A stretch of DNA of 64,000 nucleotides from Flavobacteriales bacterium UBA952. GTDB taxonomy: Bacteria > Bacteroidota > Bacteroidia > Flavobacteriales_D > Crocinitomicaceae. The position numbers and the translations under genes were made by a program. The stretch covers positions 1 to 64,000 of the forward strand of contig CAJJBU010000007.1 of assembly GCA_905182495.1 (NCBI GenBank). Reading direction: 5' to 3'. The notes under the pieces are model-generated. The model was given only the letters and a program-made list of their open reading frames with translations. It did no database searches and was not told where the DNA came from. Positions 27,472 through 35,596 of the stretch are shown here, piece after piece. Every line of letters begins with the position of its first letter. Position 1 is the first letter of the stretch.

Positions 27472-27915
27472 ATGAAGAAATTACTTATCCTATCTATCTT
27501 GTTCATCGGAGCTATCGCAATGAACATCAATGTTCAAACTGAAATTAAATCAGGTGCGAAAATCGAATTCACAAAAGAAGTTCACGACTACGGAAACATT
27601 AAATATAATGGTGATCCATATTGTAGTTTTGAATTCAAGAACACTGGAAACGAGCCATTAATCATTTCAAATTCTAAAGGTTCATGTGGTTGTACTGTTC
27701 CAACTTGGCCAAAAGAGCCAATTGCTCCAGGAGCTACAGGTTCAATCAAAGTGAAATACGATACGAAAAGACCAGGCCCGATTAACAAGAGTGTGACGAT
27801 AACTTCAAATGCAGTAAATGCATCAACAAAGGTTCTTAGAATCAAAGGTGAAGTAGGTCAAGCTCCTAAAAGTGGTGCTCCAGTTAATAGTTCAGGTGCT
27901 CCCGCAAAAATGTAA
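27472..27915 (+). CDS. DUF1573 domain protein, secreted
   Basis: 147 residues with an N-terminal hydrophobic signal (MKKLLILSILFIGAIAMNINV). The mature part is one immunoglobulin-like DUF1573 domain: F-T-K-E-V-H-D-Y-G-N-I, F-E-F-K-N-T-G-N-E-P-L-I-I-S-N, the S-C-G-C-T motif, and I-K-V-K-Y-D-T-K-R-P-G-P. Role unknown; the family is common in Bacteroidota envelopes. The C-terminus is a low-complexity G/S/A/P tail. It sits just before a second DUF1573 gene. Confidence 0.88.
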   Translation: MKKLLILSILFIGAIAMNINVQTEIKSGAKIEFTKEVHDYGNIKYNGDPYCSFEFKNTGNEPLIISNSKGSCGCTVPTWPKEPIAPGATGSIKVKYDTKRPGPINKSVTITSNAVNASTKVLRIKGEVGQAPKSGAPVNSSGAPAKM

Positions 27916-27916
27916 G

Positions 27917-28315
27917 TTGAGAAGTACATTACTTTTAATAATCTTATTTAAAACCGCCCTTGTCTTTGGACAAGTGGCGGTTTTTTCAGTAAAGTATAAG
28001 ACAATAAAATTCCCTAATACAGCCGAGGGAGAGGTGCTAAAGTTTAGCTACGAAATTAAAAACAATGGCAAGTCAGCATTAGAGATATATTCATCCGAAA
28101 CAGAATGTTCTTGCACTGAGGTTACCCTACCTTCTGAAAAAATACTTCCTGGAGAATTCGCAACAATAAAAGTCGTTTTTGACACAAAAGGGAAATACTA
28201 TTTTCAAAACCGTATGATCTATCTGAATACAAATACAAGAAAAGGGAAGGAGCTATTGCGTTTTAAAGTATTTGTAGAACCTGATCCTGAACGTGTTTTT
28301 CCGAAAGACCCTTAA
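27917..28315 (+). CDS. Second DUF1573 domain protein, TTG start
   Basis: About 132 residues. The frame is open further upstream, but the signal peptide (L-R-S-T-L-L-L-I-I-L-F-K-T-A-L-V-F-G-Q) begins at the TTG at 27917, two bases after the stop of the first DUF1573 gene, so I place the start there. The domain has the same F-x-Y-E-I-K-N-N-G and E-C-S-C-T motif (C-S-C-T in place of C-G-C-T) and K-V-V-F-D-T-K-G-K. It looks like a tandem duplicate of its neighbour. Its 3' end overlaps the convergent GxGYxYP gene by four bases. Confidence 0.75.
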   Translation: MRSTLLLIILFKTALVFGQVAVFSVKYKTIKFPNTAEGEVLKFSYEIKNNGKSALEIYSSETECSCTEVTLPSEKILPGEFATIKVVFDTKGKYYFQNRMIYLNTNTRKGKELLRFKVFVEPDPERVFPKDP

Positions 28316-30123
28316 TTGCACTTCAAGACTTTTACAACTTGCTTCTCATTACCGGAATCGAAATGAATGAAATACACTCCGTTTGCACTATGGATGTATA
28401 TATCAGAAACCCAACCATCTAAAGTTTCAATTTCCTCTGATTTAAAAGGTATCCTCTTGCCTTTTAGGTCTTCAATATATAAACTAAAATCATCCGCTAA
28501 ATAACCGCGGATTCTCAGTTTTATTTCATTAGAAAATGGATTTGGGTACGCCTCAAGACTCAACACATCACTTATCTTTGGTGCGCATATGGCTTCGCTA
28601 ATCAATGCAACAAATTCATCCGGAGCTACAACTCGAATGCCTTCGTTCAATAAGGAACGAACCAGTAACAAGCTATCTACAGAATTAGACCATGCATGTA
28701 CCGCAATTAATGAGTAACCATCTGTTGAATAAGGGTCTTTTACTTCATCATTTAGTTTACTTGCTAAGCTTTCACAACTTTCAAAACCACCCCAAAGGTT
28801 ATACTTTGCTGAAATCACAGGTTTCAAGGCATAACAATCCATTTTACCTTGCATTTTACTATAATTAGAGTAGTCATAATAGAACAGGCCATCAACGCTT
28901 TCTTGTTTTAAATATGAATGAAAAAGGGGTTCATCGTAGGCATTTCCTAAAATATTTACTATCGATAAATCAGATTTTTCTAGATACGAATTCATCAATG
29001 CACATGATGACTCAAGAGCCGGGTAAAGCTCAGGGAAATGGTATGTATGCCCCGAAGGACCGGCAACAAAATAATCTTTACCCGAGGCTGTCGATGCAGC
29101 CATATCATAAAGCTTTGCCATTACTGTTGGTGCAATTTCAGAAAGTGCTGGAGGAATTGTCCACCCAATATCCATTAAACCTCTATTCTCACTCCCAAAC
29201 CAACGGCTATCCTCTGCAAACAAGTTCAACATCCATTGTACATTGTCGCCGTCAGACATAAGAAAACAAACCGTGTGCGTATTTTCCTCTATAGAAGACT
29301 GCTGGGTAGAAACTTGCTGGGTAGTTTCTGCGTTAAAATTGGTTAAGGTCGATATATTGAATCCCCAATCTGCAGGATGCACACCGATGGAATAAGCCGA
29401 AGCTTTTGCTATGGTTTGATACTCATCATCTCCCCAACCATAGAGAATCGAATTAGAGGCCATTCTTGAGAAGGCATTCTCCGTTGTTGTGCTATGAATG
29501 TCATCATAAAAATGTAAAGCATGGCTAAAAATAGAATAGTCTCCTAAAAACAAAGACTTATCCTCCCTTTGATAGGTCACAATCATATCGCTGAGGTATT
29601 CGCTATAATTATCGATTACCCATTGTTCATCTTTATCTCTAACGTCCATAATCATGGGGAATCCATACTGCTCTACCAAGGGCTGAAGATCGGTTGTTAC
29701 AGCTAAAGCATTGAGAGGGCCACATAAAGAATTTGCTACATTGCTGGAATTATCATTTAAATTACACAGAATATAACCCTGAACATGACTAGGAACAAGT
29801 GTCAAAACGGAATCGATACTACCATCCATTTCAGAGGATACAAAAACGTTATAATTATCTTCTAGATCTTGAATCCAAATTGCGCTTCCACTTCCCTTAT
29901 CACGATAGATTTTTGGTTCTATTTTGGCACAAAGACCTTGAATACTTTGAAGCAATAGTAACTCATCATGGGTGAATAAATCATCATTAAAAACATATAA
30001 GGTGTCGGACTGAGAGGTGCTTGGATAAGGGCTGTTTTCTACGCGATCAATTAATGACTGTGCAAATAACTGTGGTCCAAATTGACAGCATAAAATAGAG
30101 ACAATAATTAATCTAAGCAACAA
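28312..30123 (-). CDS. GxGYxYP-family secreted protein with T9SS sorting domain
   Basis: 603 residues. Signal peptide MLLRLIIVSILCCQFGPQLF-AQ from a TTG start; no ATG fits, since the ATG at 30176 runs into a stop. The body matches the GxGYxYP putative glycoside hydrolase family: L-M-S-D-G-D-N-V-Q-W, G-W-T-I-P-P-A-L, and the naming motif as G-P-S-G-H-T-Y-H-F-P. The last 80 residues (A-Y-P-N-P-F-S-N then V-Y-F-I-H-F) are a type A T9SS C-terminal sorting domain, so it should be exported and anchored at the cell surface or released. Catalytic activity is not established for the family. Confidence 0.82.
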   Translation of the reverse strand: MLLRLIIVSILCCQFGPQLFAQSLIDRVENSPYPSTSQSDTLYVFNDDLFTHDELLLLQSIQGLCAKIEPKIYRDKGSGSAIWIQDLEDNYNVFVSSEMDGSIDSVLTLVPSHVQGYILCNLNDNSSNVANSLCGPLNALAVTTDLQPLVEQYGFPMIMDVRDKDEQWVIDNYSEYLSDMIVTYQREDKSLFLGDYSIFSHALHFYDDIHSTTTENAFSRMASNSILYGWGDDEYQTIAKASAYSIGVHPADWGFNISTLTNFNAETTQQVSTQQSSIEENTHTVCFLMSDGDNVQWMLNLFAEDSRWFGSENRGLMDIGWTIPPALSEIAPTVMAKLYDMAASTASGKDYFVAGPSGHTYHFPELYPALESSCALMNSYLEKSDLSIVNILGNAYDEPLFHSYLKQESVDGLFYYDYSNYSKMQGKMDCYALKPVISAKYNLWGGFESCESLASKLNDEVKDPYSTDGYSLIAVHAWSNSVDSLLLVRSLLNEGIRVVAPDEFVALISEAICAPKISDVLSLEAYPNPFSNEIKLRIRGYLADDFSLYIEDLKGKRIPFKSEEIETLDGWVSDIYIHSANGVYFIHFDSGNEKQVVKVLKCN

Positions 30124-30179
30124 TTTTATTTTAGTTTCAAAAAAAGTTCTTCAATGCGAAAAGAAAATATTCATGTCCA

Positions 30180-31709
30180 TTACTTTGCGTAATTCACCGC
30201 TCTTTTCTCTCTAATTACAGTAATTCGAACTTGACCTGGATAAGTCATTTCAGTTTGAATCTTTTCAGAAATCTGGAAAGAAAGCTCCTCAGATCTCGCA
30301 TCAGAAACACGATCCGCCTCAACCATAACCCTCAGCTCTCTGCCGGCTTGAATAGCATAGGCACTAGCCACACCGTCAAAAGCCAAAGCTAATGATTCAA
30401 GGTCCTTTATACGTTTGACATAAGCTTCAACGATTTCTCTTCGCGCTCCTGGTCTTGCACCTGATACAGCATCACAAACCTGAACAAGAGGAGAATAAAG
30501 TGTCGTCATTTCGATTTCGTCATGATGGGCTCCAATTGCATTCAATACATCCGGTTTTTCACCATATTTTTCAGCAATTTTCATTCCTAGAATTGCGTGA
30601 GGCAATTCTGGCTCATCCTCAGGCACTTTTCCAATATCATGAAGTAAACCTGCCCGTTTTGCGATTTTAGGATTAATACCTAGCTCAGAAGCCATTGTTG
30701 CACATAAATTTGCAACCTCGCGTGAATGCTGAAGGAGATTCTGCCCATATGAGGAACGGTACTTCATTCGTCCTACCATCTTGACGAGTTCTGGGTGCAG
30801 CCCATGAATTCCTAAATCTATACATGTTCTTTTTCCAGTTTCGGCAATTTCTTCATCAAGCTGCTTTCTTGTTTTAGCGACAATTTCCTCTACTCGTGCA
30901 GGATGGATTCGGCCATCCGTTACCAATTGATGAAGTGATAATCTCGCAATCTCTCTCCTTACAGGGTCAAAACAGGAAAGCATAATTGCTTCGGGTGTAT
31001 CGTCAACAATTATTTCCACACCTGTAGCCGCTTCTAAAGCTCTAATGTTTCGTCCTTCTCGGCCAATGATTCGACCTTTAACTTCATCAGATTCAATATT
31101 GAAGACGGATACCGCATTCTCAATGGCTTGTTCTGTAGCTACGCGTTGAATACACTGAATTACAATCTTACGCGCTTCTTTATTGGCATTTAATTTTGCC
31201 TCTTCCGTTATTTCTTTGATATGAATCATTGCAGCCGTTTTAGCCTCATCTTTCAAAGCCTCCATTAGCGCATTTTTGGCATCTTCTGCTGACAGGCCGC
31301 TGATCTTGGATAATTCACTCACTCGTTGTTCTTGGGTCTTATCCAATTCTTTCATACGAACCTCAATTCCTCGAAATTTGGCATCAAAATCAGATCGGGT
31401 TTTTTCAATCTGTTTTTCCTTCCGGCCTAAATCAGAAATCTGTTGCTCCAGCTTATTCTCTTTTGCCTTTGCTCTGTCTTCAGTTGATTGAATTCGGCGC
31501 TCTCTTTCTTTGATTTTGGTTTCATGCTCTTGCTTCAGTGATAAAAACCGCTCTTTGGCTTGAAACATTTTGTCTTTCTTAATCGATTCCGCTTTAGATT
31601 CGGCTTCTCTAATGAGATTTTCGGCCTTGCTTTTCAGCATTATGCGTTGAACAACAAGTCCTAGAGCTACTCCAGCGATAAGGGCTCCTACGATATATAC
31701 AATTTCCAT
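30180..31709 (-). CDS. rny: Ribonuclease Y
   Basis: 509 residues, a membrane-anchored endoribonuclease that starts mRNA decay. N-terminal helix (about 4-22), a long charged coiled coil (about 28-135), a KH domain with [14 protein letters not shown], and an HD domain with L-L-H-D-I-G-K-V-P and H-H-D-E-I. Typical length (510-520). It follows zapA in the same orientation with a 38-base gap, an order common in this phylum. Confidence 0.95.
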   Translation of the reverse strand: MEIVYIVGALIAGVALGLVVQRIMLKSKAENLIREAESKAESIKKDKMFQAKERFLSLKQEHETKIKERERRIQSTEDRAKAKENKLEQQISDLGRKEKQIEKTRSDFDAKFRGIEVRMKELDKTQEQRVSELSKISGLSAEDAKNALMEALKDEAKTAAMIHIKEITEEAKLNANKEARKIVIQCIQRVATEQAIENAVSVFNIESDEVKGRIIGREGRNIRALEAATGVEIIVDDTPEAIMLSCFDPVRREIARLSLHQLVTDGRIHPARVEEIVAKTRKQLDEEIAETGKRTCIDLGIHGLHPELVKMVGRMKYRSSYGQNLLQHSREVANLCATMASELGINPKIAKRAGLLHDIGKVPEDEPELPHAILGMKIAEKYGEKPDVLNAIGAHHDEIEMTTLYSPLVQVCDAVSGARPGARREIVEAYVKRIKDLESLALAFDGVASAYAIQAGRELRVMVEADRVSDARSEELSFQISEKIQTEMTYPGQVRITVIREKRAVNYAK

Positions 31710-31747
31710 ACTTACACAATTAAAGTTAATAATCGTGTTACCGGTTG

Positions 31748-32062
31748 CTAAGAGATTTTGTTGGCATCATCGATCTGCTGGCAAAGCTCCTCAAGTGCTT
31801 TGTCTATTTGACCAAGGTTATTTGATGACTCTTCTTTTGAACTTACTGAAGATTTTTGATGGGCTTCTTTTTTCATTATCAGCTGAAGGGCCGTCATTGC
31901 TATTAAATCCTGAGGGTCATTTACAGCATAATTCTTCTTTAAACTATCAATCGCATTATTTATACTATCCACAGCAGTCGAAACGCTTTCCTGTTCGTTC
32001 TCTTCAACGGTCAAAGGATAGGTTCTACCTGCTATATTTACTTTCAAGGATATTTTAGCCAT
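31748..32062 (-). CDS. zapA: Cell division protein ZapA
   Basis: 104 residues. ZapA stabilises FtsZ protofilaments at midcell. The N-terminal strand-turn [16 protein letters not shown] (4-19) is the family mark, followed by a helical coiled-coil region with [10 protein letters not shown]. Its start overlaps the end of the upstream coiled-coil gene by one base, so they are coupled. Confidence 0.88.
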   Translation of the reverse strand: MAKISLKVNIAGRTYPLTVEENEQESVSTAVDSINNAIDSLKKNYAVNDPQDLIAMTALQLIMKKEAHQKSSVSSKEESSNNLGQIDKALEELCQQIDDANKIS

Positions 32063-32358
32063 TATTCGTTTTTAAGCTCATCTATACAGATTTCAATTTC
32101 TCTAACTAGTGTATCTATCTCCTTGTTCTTTTCATCCAAGTTTTTTGAGGCAGACGCGGTAACATTATTTTTCGTAGCCGTTATGGTGGCGTTCAACTCT
32201 GCATTATGTTTCGCACTTAAATCAACGATTTCTTTTTCCTTCTTATCCATCTCGGATGTAAGAATTTCGTTTTCCAATTTAAGATCTGAAAATTTCTGAA
32301 GAAGCACCTTTACTTTTCCCGAAATTTCAGCAATGCGACGTTGAATTTGATCATCCAT
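32062..32358 (-). CDS. Small coiled-coil protein upstream of zapA
   Basis: 98 residues, predicted to be one long coiled coil: I-A-E-I-S-G-K-V-K-V-L-L-Q-K-F then heptads through D-K-K-E-K-E-I-V-D-L. It is coupled to zapA by a one-base overlap. Position and composition resemble a ZapB-like or division-linked coiled coil, but the sequence carries no diagnostic motif, so the role is inference. Confidence 0.65.
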   Translation of the reverse strand: MDDQIQRRIAEISGKVKVLLQKFSDLKLENEILTSEMDKKEKEIVDLSAKHNAELNATITATKNNVTASASKNLDEKNKEIDTLVREIEICIDELKNE

Positions 32359-32449
32359 AGCAATCTACTTTGATACAAAGTTAAGATTGTAAGCAAATTT
32401 TAAAAGACAATAACGATTTAATTTCAAAAAAAATAGCCAACAAAGAAAT

Positions 32450-33112
32450 TTAAGTGTTAACACCAAATTCTTTCAGGTACAATGGATTGCATTCTGAGAG
32501 CGCAGTAAAAGAATGGTTTCTGAATTTTTCGAATGCCAATTGTATCTGGCCAAGTGCGCTTACATGAAGGTTTATGTCAAAAATAACACCTCGGTCTTGC
32601 CAAAGTTCACTGAGCTTTTCAGCACCATCGCCAAAATAAATAAATGGGTCATTCTCTTTGAATGTGTTTGGATCTACGACTACCGCGGCAAGTTGATGAA
32701 TTACCTCGTCATCACAATCTATCATTTTTGAATAAACCTCCATTCGTCTAGCATCTAACATAGCGCATAAATTCGCTTCAGGATATTGTTCACGTCCTAA
32801 TGTAAGTAAGCTATCAAGTGTAGGAATGGAAATAATCGGTATTCCAAGTCCAAAACACAATCCTTTCGCTGTGGACAATCCTATACGCAAACCAGTATAA
32901 GAACCAGGACCAATACTCACTGAAACAGCATTAAGGTCTTTCAAACATCTATTTGCAATTTGCATTACTTCTTCTATAAAAATCGTCAAAAATTCGCCAT
33001 GAATATATCCGTCAGGTTCTTTTTCTATTAAAGCCAATTTTCGCCCTGAATCCGATACAGCAACTGAGCAAATTTTGGTTGAGGTTTCAATATGTAAGAT
33101 TAATTCACCCAC
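32450..33112 (-). CDS. tsaB: tRNA threonylcarbamoyladenosine biosynthesis protein TsaB
   Basis: 220 residues, an ASKHA-fold protein that pairs with TsaD and TsaE to make t6A37 in ANN-decoding tRNAs. N-terminal I-L-H-I-E-T-S-T-K-I-C-S-V-A-V, and the TsaB mark S-I-G-P-G-S-Y-T-G-L-R-I-G-L-S-T-A-K-G-L. Its start shares one base with the stop of the response regulator upstream. Confidence 0.93.
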   Translation of the reverse strand: MGELILHIETSTKICSVAVSDSGRKLALIEKEPDGYIHGEFLTIFIEEVMQIANRCLKDLNAVSVSIGPGSYTGLRIGLSTAKGLCFGLGIPIISIPTLDSLLTLGREQYPEANLCAMLDARRMEVYSKMIDCDDEVIHQLAAVVVDPNTFKENDPFIYFGDGAEKLSELWQDRGVIFDINLHVSALGQIQLAFEKFRNHSFTALSECNPLYLKEFGVNT

Positions 33113-33801
33113 TATTCTGGTATCTCAAATTTAAAGCCCACACCATGAAGATTTGAAATAATAATCCTCGGGTCATCACTGAAATATTTCCTAAGCTTGG
33201 TAATAAAAACATCTAGACTTCTTCCTACGAAATAGTCATCTTGGCCCCAAACTCCTTTTAAAATAATCTCTCTAGAAATAACTTGATTTTTATGTTTATA
33301 TAAAAGCTTAAGTATCTGTGCTTCTTTTTTTGTTAACGTTTTTGGGTGGTCTTTAAGCGATAGAATTTGATTCTCTGTGTCATAGGTATAACTGCCTATT
33401 ACATAAACGAGTTCTTCTTTTTTCTTAGGTTCTATAAGCACTCTTTTAAGTAAGGCCTTGACCCTTAATTGAAATTCCTGAATGCTAAAAGGTTTTGTAA
33501 GATAATCATCAGCTCCCATTTCAAATCCTTTGATTTTATCCTCAGTCATTGATTTTGCCGTTAAAAATAAAATAGGAATATCAGTATTCACTTTTCTAAT
33601 ATCTTGAGCCAAAGAGAAACCATCCAACTTGGGAAGCATCACGTCTAAGATACACAAGTTGAAATCACATTCATTAAATTTAACTAAGCCCTCAACACCA
33701 TCCTCTGCGCATACCACTTCGTAGTTTGCAGATTTGAGATGATCCGAAATCACCACACCTAGGTTTACATCATCTTCGACCAATAAAATCTTGATTTTCA
33801 T
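33112..33801 (-). CDS. OmpR-family response regulator (RprY-like)
   Basis: 229 residues. Receiver domain with acidic pair E9-D10-D11, phospho-acceptor Asp53 (I-L-D-V-M-L-P), switch Thr in F-L-T-A-K and Lys in L-T-K-P-F. C-terminal winged helix (V-F-I-T-K-L-R-K-Y-F). Resembles RprY of Bacteroides and could pair with the kinase at 16840-18174; no kinase is adjacent. TAATTTTA ends four bases before the ATG, and a weak hairpin with a T-run lies upstream at 33815-33841. tsaB overlaps its stop. Confidence 0.9.
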   Translation of the reverse strand: MKIKILLVEDDVNLGVVISDHLKSANYEVVCAEDGVEGLVKFNECDFNLCILDVMLPKLDGFSLAQDIRKVNTDIPILFLTAKSMTEDKIKGFEMGADDYLTKPFSIQEFQLRVKALLKRVLIEPKKKEELVYVIGSYTYDTENQILSLKDHPKTLTKKEAQILKLLYKHKNQVISREIILKGVWGQDDYFVGRSLDVFITKLRKYFSDDPRIIISNLHGVGFKFEIPE

Positions 33802-33814
33802 AGAGTAAAATTAC

Positions 33815-33841
33815 AAAAAAAGAGCTCATTTATAGGGCTCT
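33815..33841 (-). promoter_or_regulatory. Hairpin with T-run just upstream of the response regulator
   Basis: On the minus strand: AGAGC, 11-nt loop, GCTCT, then TTTTTT, ending 13 bases before the ATG. It could be a weak terminator insulating the gene or an attenuator. The stem is short, so confidence is low. Confidence 0.3.
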
Positions 33842-34027
33842 ATTACTAAATAACCTATGTAAGCACATTCTCAGTCGAAAGTGCAAAATGAACATTTCTA
33901 CTCAGGGTTTCTATCATGTAAAACACGTCTATTACATCTGAAAACCAACCCCTCACATTCTAAACTTAAAAAGGTAAAATTTAAAAAGCATGCAGGACGA
34001 CTATAGCCTTAAGTATAAATTAAGAAT

Positions 34028-34035
34028 TATATTTG
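34028..34035 (+). promoter_or_regulatory. -7 box TATATTTG placed for a leaderless mRNA
   Basis: TATATTTG ends four bases before the ATG of the response regulator at 34040. Confidence 0.6.
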
Positions 34036-34039
34036 TTAC

Positions 34040-34708
34040 ATGAGCAATAAATCAATCCTGGTCGTTGATGATGACGAAGACATCAGAAGTCTTTTAACCT
34101 ATAATATTGATAAAGCAGGATATGATGTTGATGCCGCATCCAATGGCGTTGAATGCCTTGAAAAAATTAAAAAAAATAAGCCCAATTTAATTCTAATGGA
34201 TGTCATGATGCCTGAGATGGATGGGCTAGAGGTTTGTGAGCAAATAAAATCGAACCCTACTAATTCTGACATACTCATCTGTTTTTTAACCGCTCGCGGC
34301 GAAGATTACAGTCAAATCGCTGCTCTCGAAGCAGGAGGAGATGATTACGTAACAAAGCCTATTAAACCAAAAGTGCTACTAAGCAGAATCAATGCCTTAC
34401 TGAGAAGAACCGGAAATAATAGCTCACCTCTTCTACAAGCGAGTATTCGTATTGATTATAATAAATATATCGTTTATAAAAATGGTGATGAAATTTTATT
34501 ACCCAAAAAAGAATTTGAATTAATTTCATTATTGGCATCAAAACCTTGCCATGTTTTTAGAAGAAGTGAAATACTAAATGCAGTCTGGGGCACTGATATC
34601 ATCGTTGGAGACAGAACCATAGACGTGCATATAAGAAAACTTAGACGCAAGCTAGGAGAAGAATGTATTGCAACAGTCAAAGGAGTCGGATACAAATTGA
34701 TTCAATAA
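34040..34708 (+). CDS. OmpR/PhoB-family response regulator
   Basis: 222 residues. Receiver domain with D10-D11-D12, phospho-acceptor Asp54 (L-M-D-V-M-M-P), F-L-T-A-R and V-T-K-P; C-terminal trans_reg_C winged helix with D-V-H-I-R-K-L-R-R-K and G-V-G-Y-K-L-I. PhoB-like in layout. No kinase is adjacent. It ends ten bases before the terminator tail of the first sRNA unit on the opposite strand; I see no plus-strand terminator after it. Confidence 0.92.
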   Translation: MSNKSILVVDDDEDIRSLLTYNIDKAGYDVDAASNGVECLEKIKKNKPNLILMDVMMPEMDGLEVCEQIKSNPTNSDILICFLTARGEDYSQIAALEAGGDDYVTKPIKPKVLLSRINALLRRTGNNSSPLLQASIRIDYNKYIVYKNGDEILLPKKEFELISLLASKPCHVFRRSEILNAVWGTDIIVGDRTIDVHIRKLRRKLGEECIATVKGVGYKLIQ

Positions 34709-34718
34709 TTATATAAGT

Positions 34719-34775
34719 AAAAAAACACTGCCTAAAAAAGCAGTGTTTAGTGTGATTGAGTTATAGTCTTAGTGT
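34719..34775 (-). ncRNA. Array unit 1: putative sRNA, about 57-60 nt
   Basis: Start estimated six bases after the CGTC at 34782-34785. The transcript carries ACTAAGACTATAACTCAA, then the terminator stem AAACACTGC (34740-34748 on plus as GCAGTGTTT) pairing with 34723-34731, and a seven-T tail ending at 34719. The unit begins ten bases past the stop of the convergent response regulator. Confidence 0.7.
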
Positions 34776-34781
34776 TACTTT

Positions 34782-34808
34782 GACGTTACATGATTTCATA
34801 AAGTTGCA
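34782..34808 (-). promoter_or_regulatory. ECF-like promoter of unit 1
   Basis: Minus strand: TGCAAC (34803-34808), 17 bases, CGTC (34782-34785). This matches the general ECF sigma pattern of an AAC -35 core and a CGTC -10 core. Confidence 0.7.
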
Positions 34809-34885
34809 TCGGACATAAAACTTTCTTAATAATCATCTCCAGACACTATTTTTAATAGCTTGATCTATCTCATTATTTATTCCAT

Positions 34886-34941
34886 AAAAAAACACTGCTC
34901 AAAAAGCAGTGTTTTGAGTGATTGAGATATAGTCTTAGTGA
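34886..34941 (-). ncRNA. Array unit 2: putative sRNA with degenerate promoter
   Basis: Carries the conserved CACTAAGACTATATCTCAA core and a perfect stem AAACACTGCT/AGCAGTGTTT (34890-34899 and 34905-34914) with a seven-T tail. The RNA part is as well preserved as in other units, but the promoter differs (see next entry). Confidence 0.6.
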
Positions 34942-34947
34942 TAAGAA

Positions 34948-34971
34948 GACTTCATTCGGTTTCACTAAGAT
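34948..34971 (-). promoter_or_regulatory. Degenerate ECF-like promoter of unit 2
   Basis: By alignment the -10 reads AGTC (34948-34951) instead of CGTC and the -35 core reads ATC (34969-34971) instead of AAC, at the same 17-base spacing. It is probably weak or silent. Confidence 0.45.
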
Positions 34972-35049
34972 GTACGGGACACAAAACATTCATTACAAGC
35001 TTCTCTCTTCAAAATGTAAAGAGATCGATAAGCCTACTATTTATTCCAT

Positions 35050-35116
35050 AAAAAAAACACTGCTTAGAAAAGCAGTGTTTTGAATGTTTGAGTTGTTGAG
35101 TATAAAGTCTTAGCAC
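35050..35116 (-). ncRNA. Array unit 3: putative sRNA, about 67 nt
   Basis: Carries GCTAAGACTTTATACTCAA, a longer spacer with a second ACTCAA, and an 11-bp stem AAACACTGCTT/AAGCAGTGTTT (35055-35065 and 35070-35080), with an eight-T tail on the minus strand. Confidence 0.7.
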
Positions 35117-35122
35117 AATCAT

Positions 35123-35149
35123 GACGTTACTCCAAATATAAAAGTTGCA
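35123..35149 (-). promoter_or_regulatory. ECF-like promoter of unit 3
   Basis: TGCAAC (35144-35149), 17 bases, CGTC (35123-35126). The spacer also contains TATATTTG, so the housekeeping sigma factor could overlap here. Confidence 0.65.
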
Positions 35150-35225
35150 CCCATCACAAAAAAAACCTAAAAATTAGTCACTTCGCAAACCATTAGAAAG
35201 TCCATGCGCTCATTATTTATTCCAT

Positions 35226-35292
35226 AAAAAAAACACTGCTTAAAAAAGCAGTGTTTAAAAAGTTTGAGTACTTGAGTTTAGAGTCTTAGTGT
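35226..35292 (-). ncRNA. Array unit 4: putative sRNA, about 67 nt
   Basis: Carries CACTAAGACTCTAAACTCAA, a second ACTCAAA, and an 11-bp stem AAACACTGCTT/AAGCAGTGTTT (35231-35241 and 35246-35256) with an eight-T tail. It is the closest copy to unit 3. Confidence 0.7.
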
Positions 35293-35298
35293 TATTAT

Positions 35299-35325
35299 GA
35301 CGAAATTTAATTCCATAAAGTTGCA
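35299..35325 (-). promoter_or_regulatory. ECF-like promoter of unit 4
   Basis: TGCAAC (35320-35325), 17 bases, CGTC (35299-35302). Confidence 0.7.
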
Positions 35326-35373
35326 TCACTTATAAATAATTATTTTGTGATCAAATTTTAAAAAAATTAGGGC

Positions 35374-35431
35374 AAAAAAAACACTCCTCGAAAGCAGTGT
35401 TTAATTTTATATTGAGTTATAGTATTAGCAT
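35374..35431 (-). ncRNA. Array unit 5: putative sRNA, about 58 nt
   Basis: Carries GCTAATACTATAACTCAA. The stem AAACACT/AGTGTTT (35379-35385 and 35396-35402) has one internal G-G mismatch and is capped by CT-TTCG-AG. The tail is eight T. Confidence 0.65.
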
Positions 35432-35437
35432 AATAAA

Positions 35438-35464
35438 GACGAAGTACTAAATCTAAAAGTTGCA
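35438..35464 (-). promoter_or_regulatory. ECF-like promoter of unit 5
   Basis: TGCAAC (35459-35464), 17 bases, CGTC (35438-35441). Confidence 0.7.
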
Positions 35465-35530
35465 TAAGGTGGTCTCGATTTAAAAAAGTCTAAGAAAACT
35501 CGCAAGTAAAATGAGATTTGTTGTAAAACC

Positions 35531-35590
35531 AAAAACACCGCTCGTTTGCGGTGTTTTCAATGATAAGAGTAAAAATGTTTTAAGTTTCAT
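35531..35590 (-). ncRNA. Array unit 6: divergent putative sRNA, about 60 nt
   Basis: The promoter is intact, but the transcribed segment has lost most of the CTAAGACTATAACTCAA core. The stem has changed on both sides to AAAACACCGC/GCGGTGTTTT (35532-35541 and 35548-35557), a compensatory pair change. The T-run is only five. Confidence 0.6.
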
Positions 35591-35596
35591 AAAAGA

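Noticed and set aside
28914..29261. Plus-strand frame of 115 codons inside the GxGYxYP gene
   Set aside because: Antisense to a well-supported gene; composition is that of a shadow frame.
31710..31747. 6S RNA between rny and zapA
   Set aside because: The gap is 38 bases, far too short.
31735..32058. Plus-strand frame of 107 codons opposite zapA
   Set aside because: Antisense shadow of zapA with no start context or family match.
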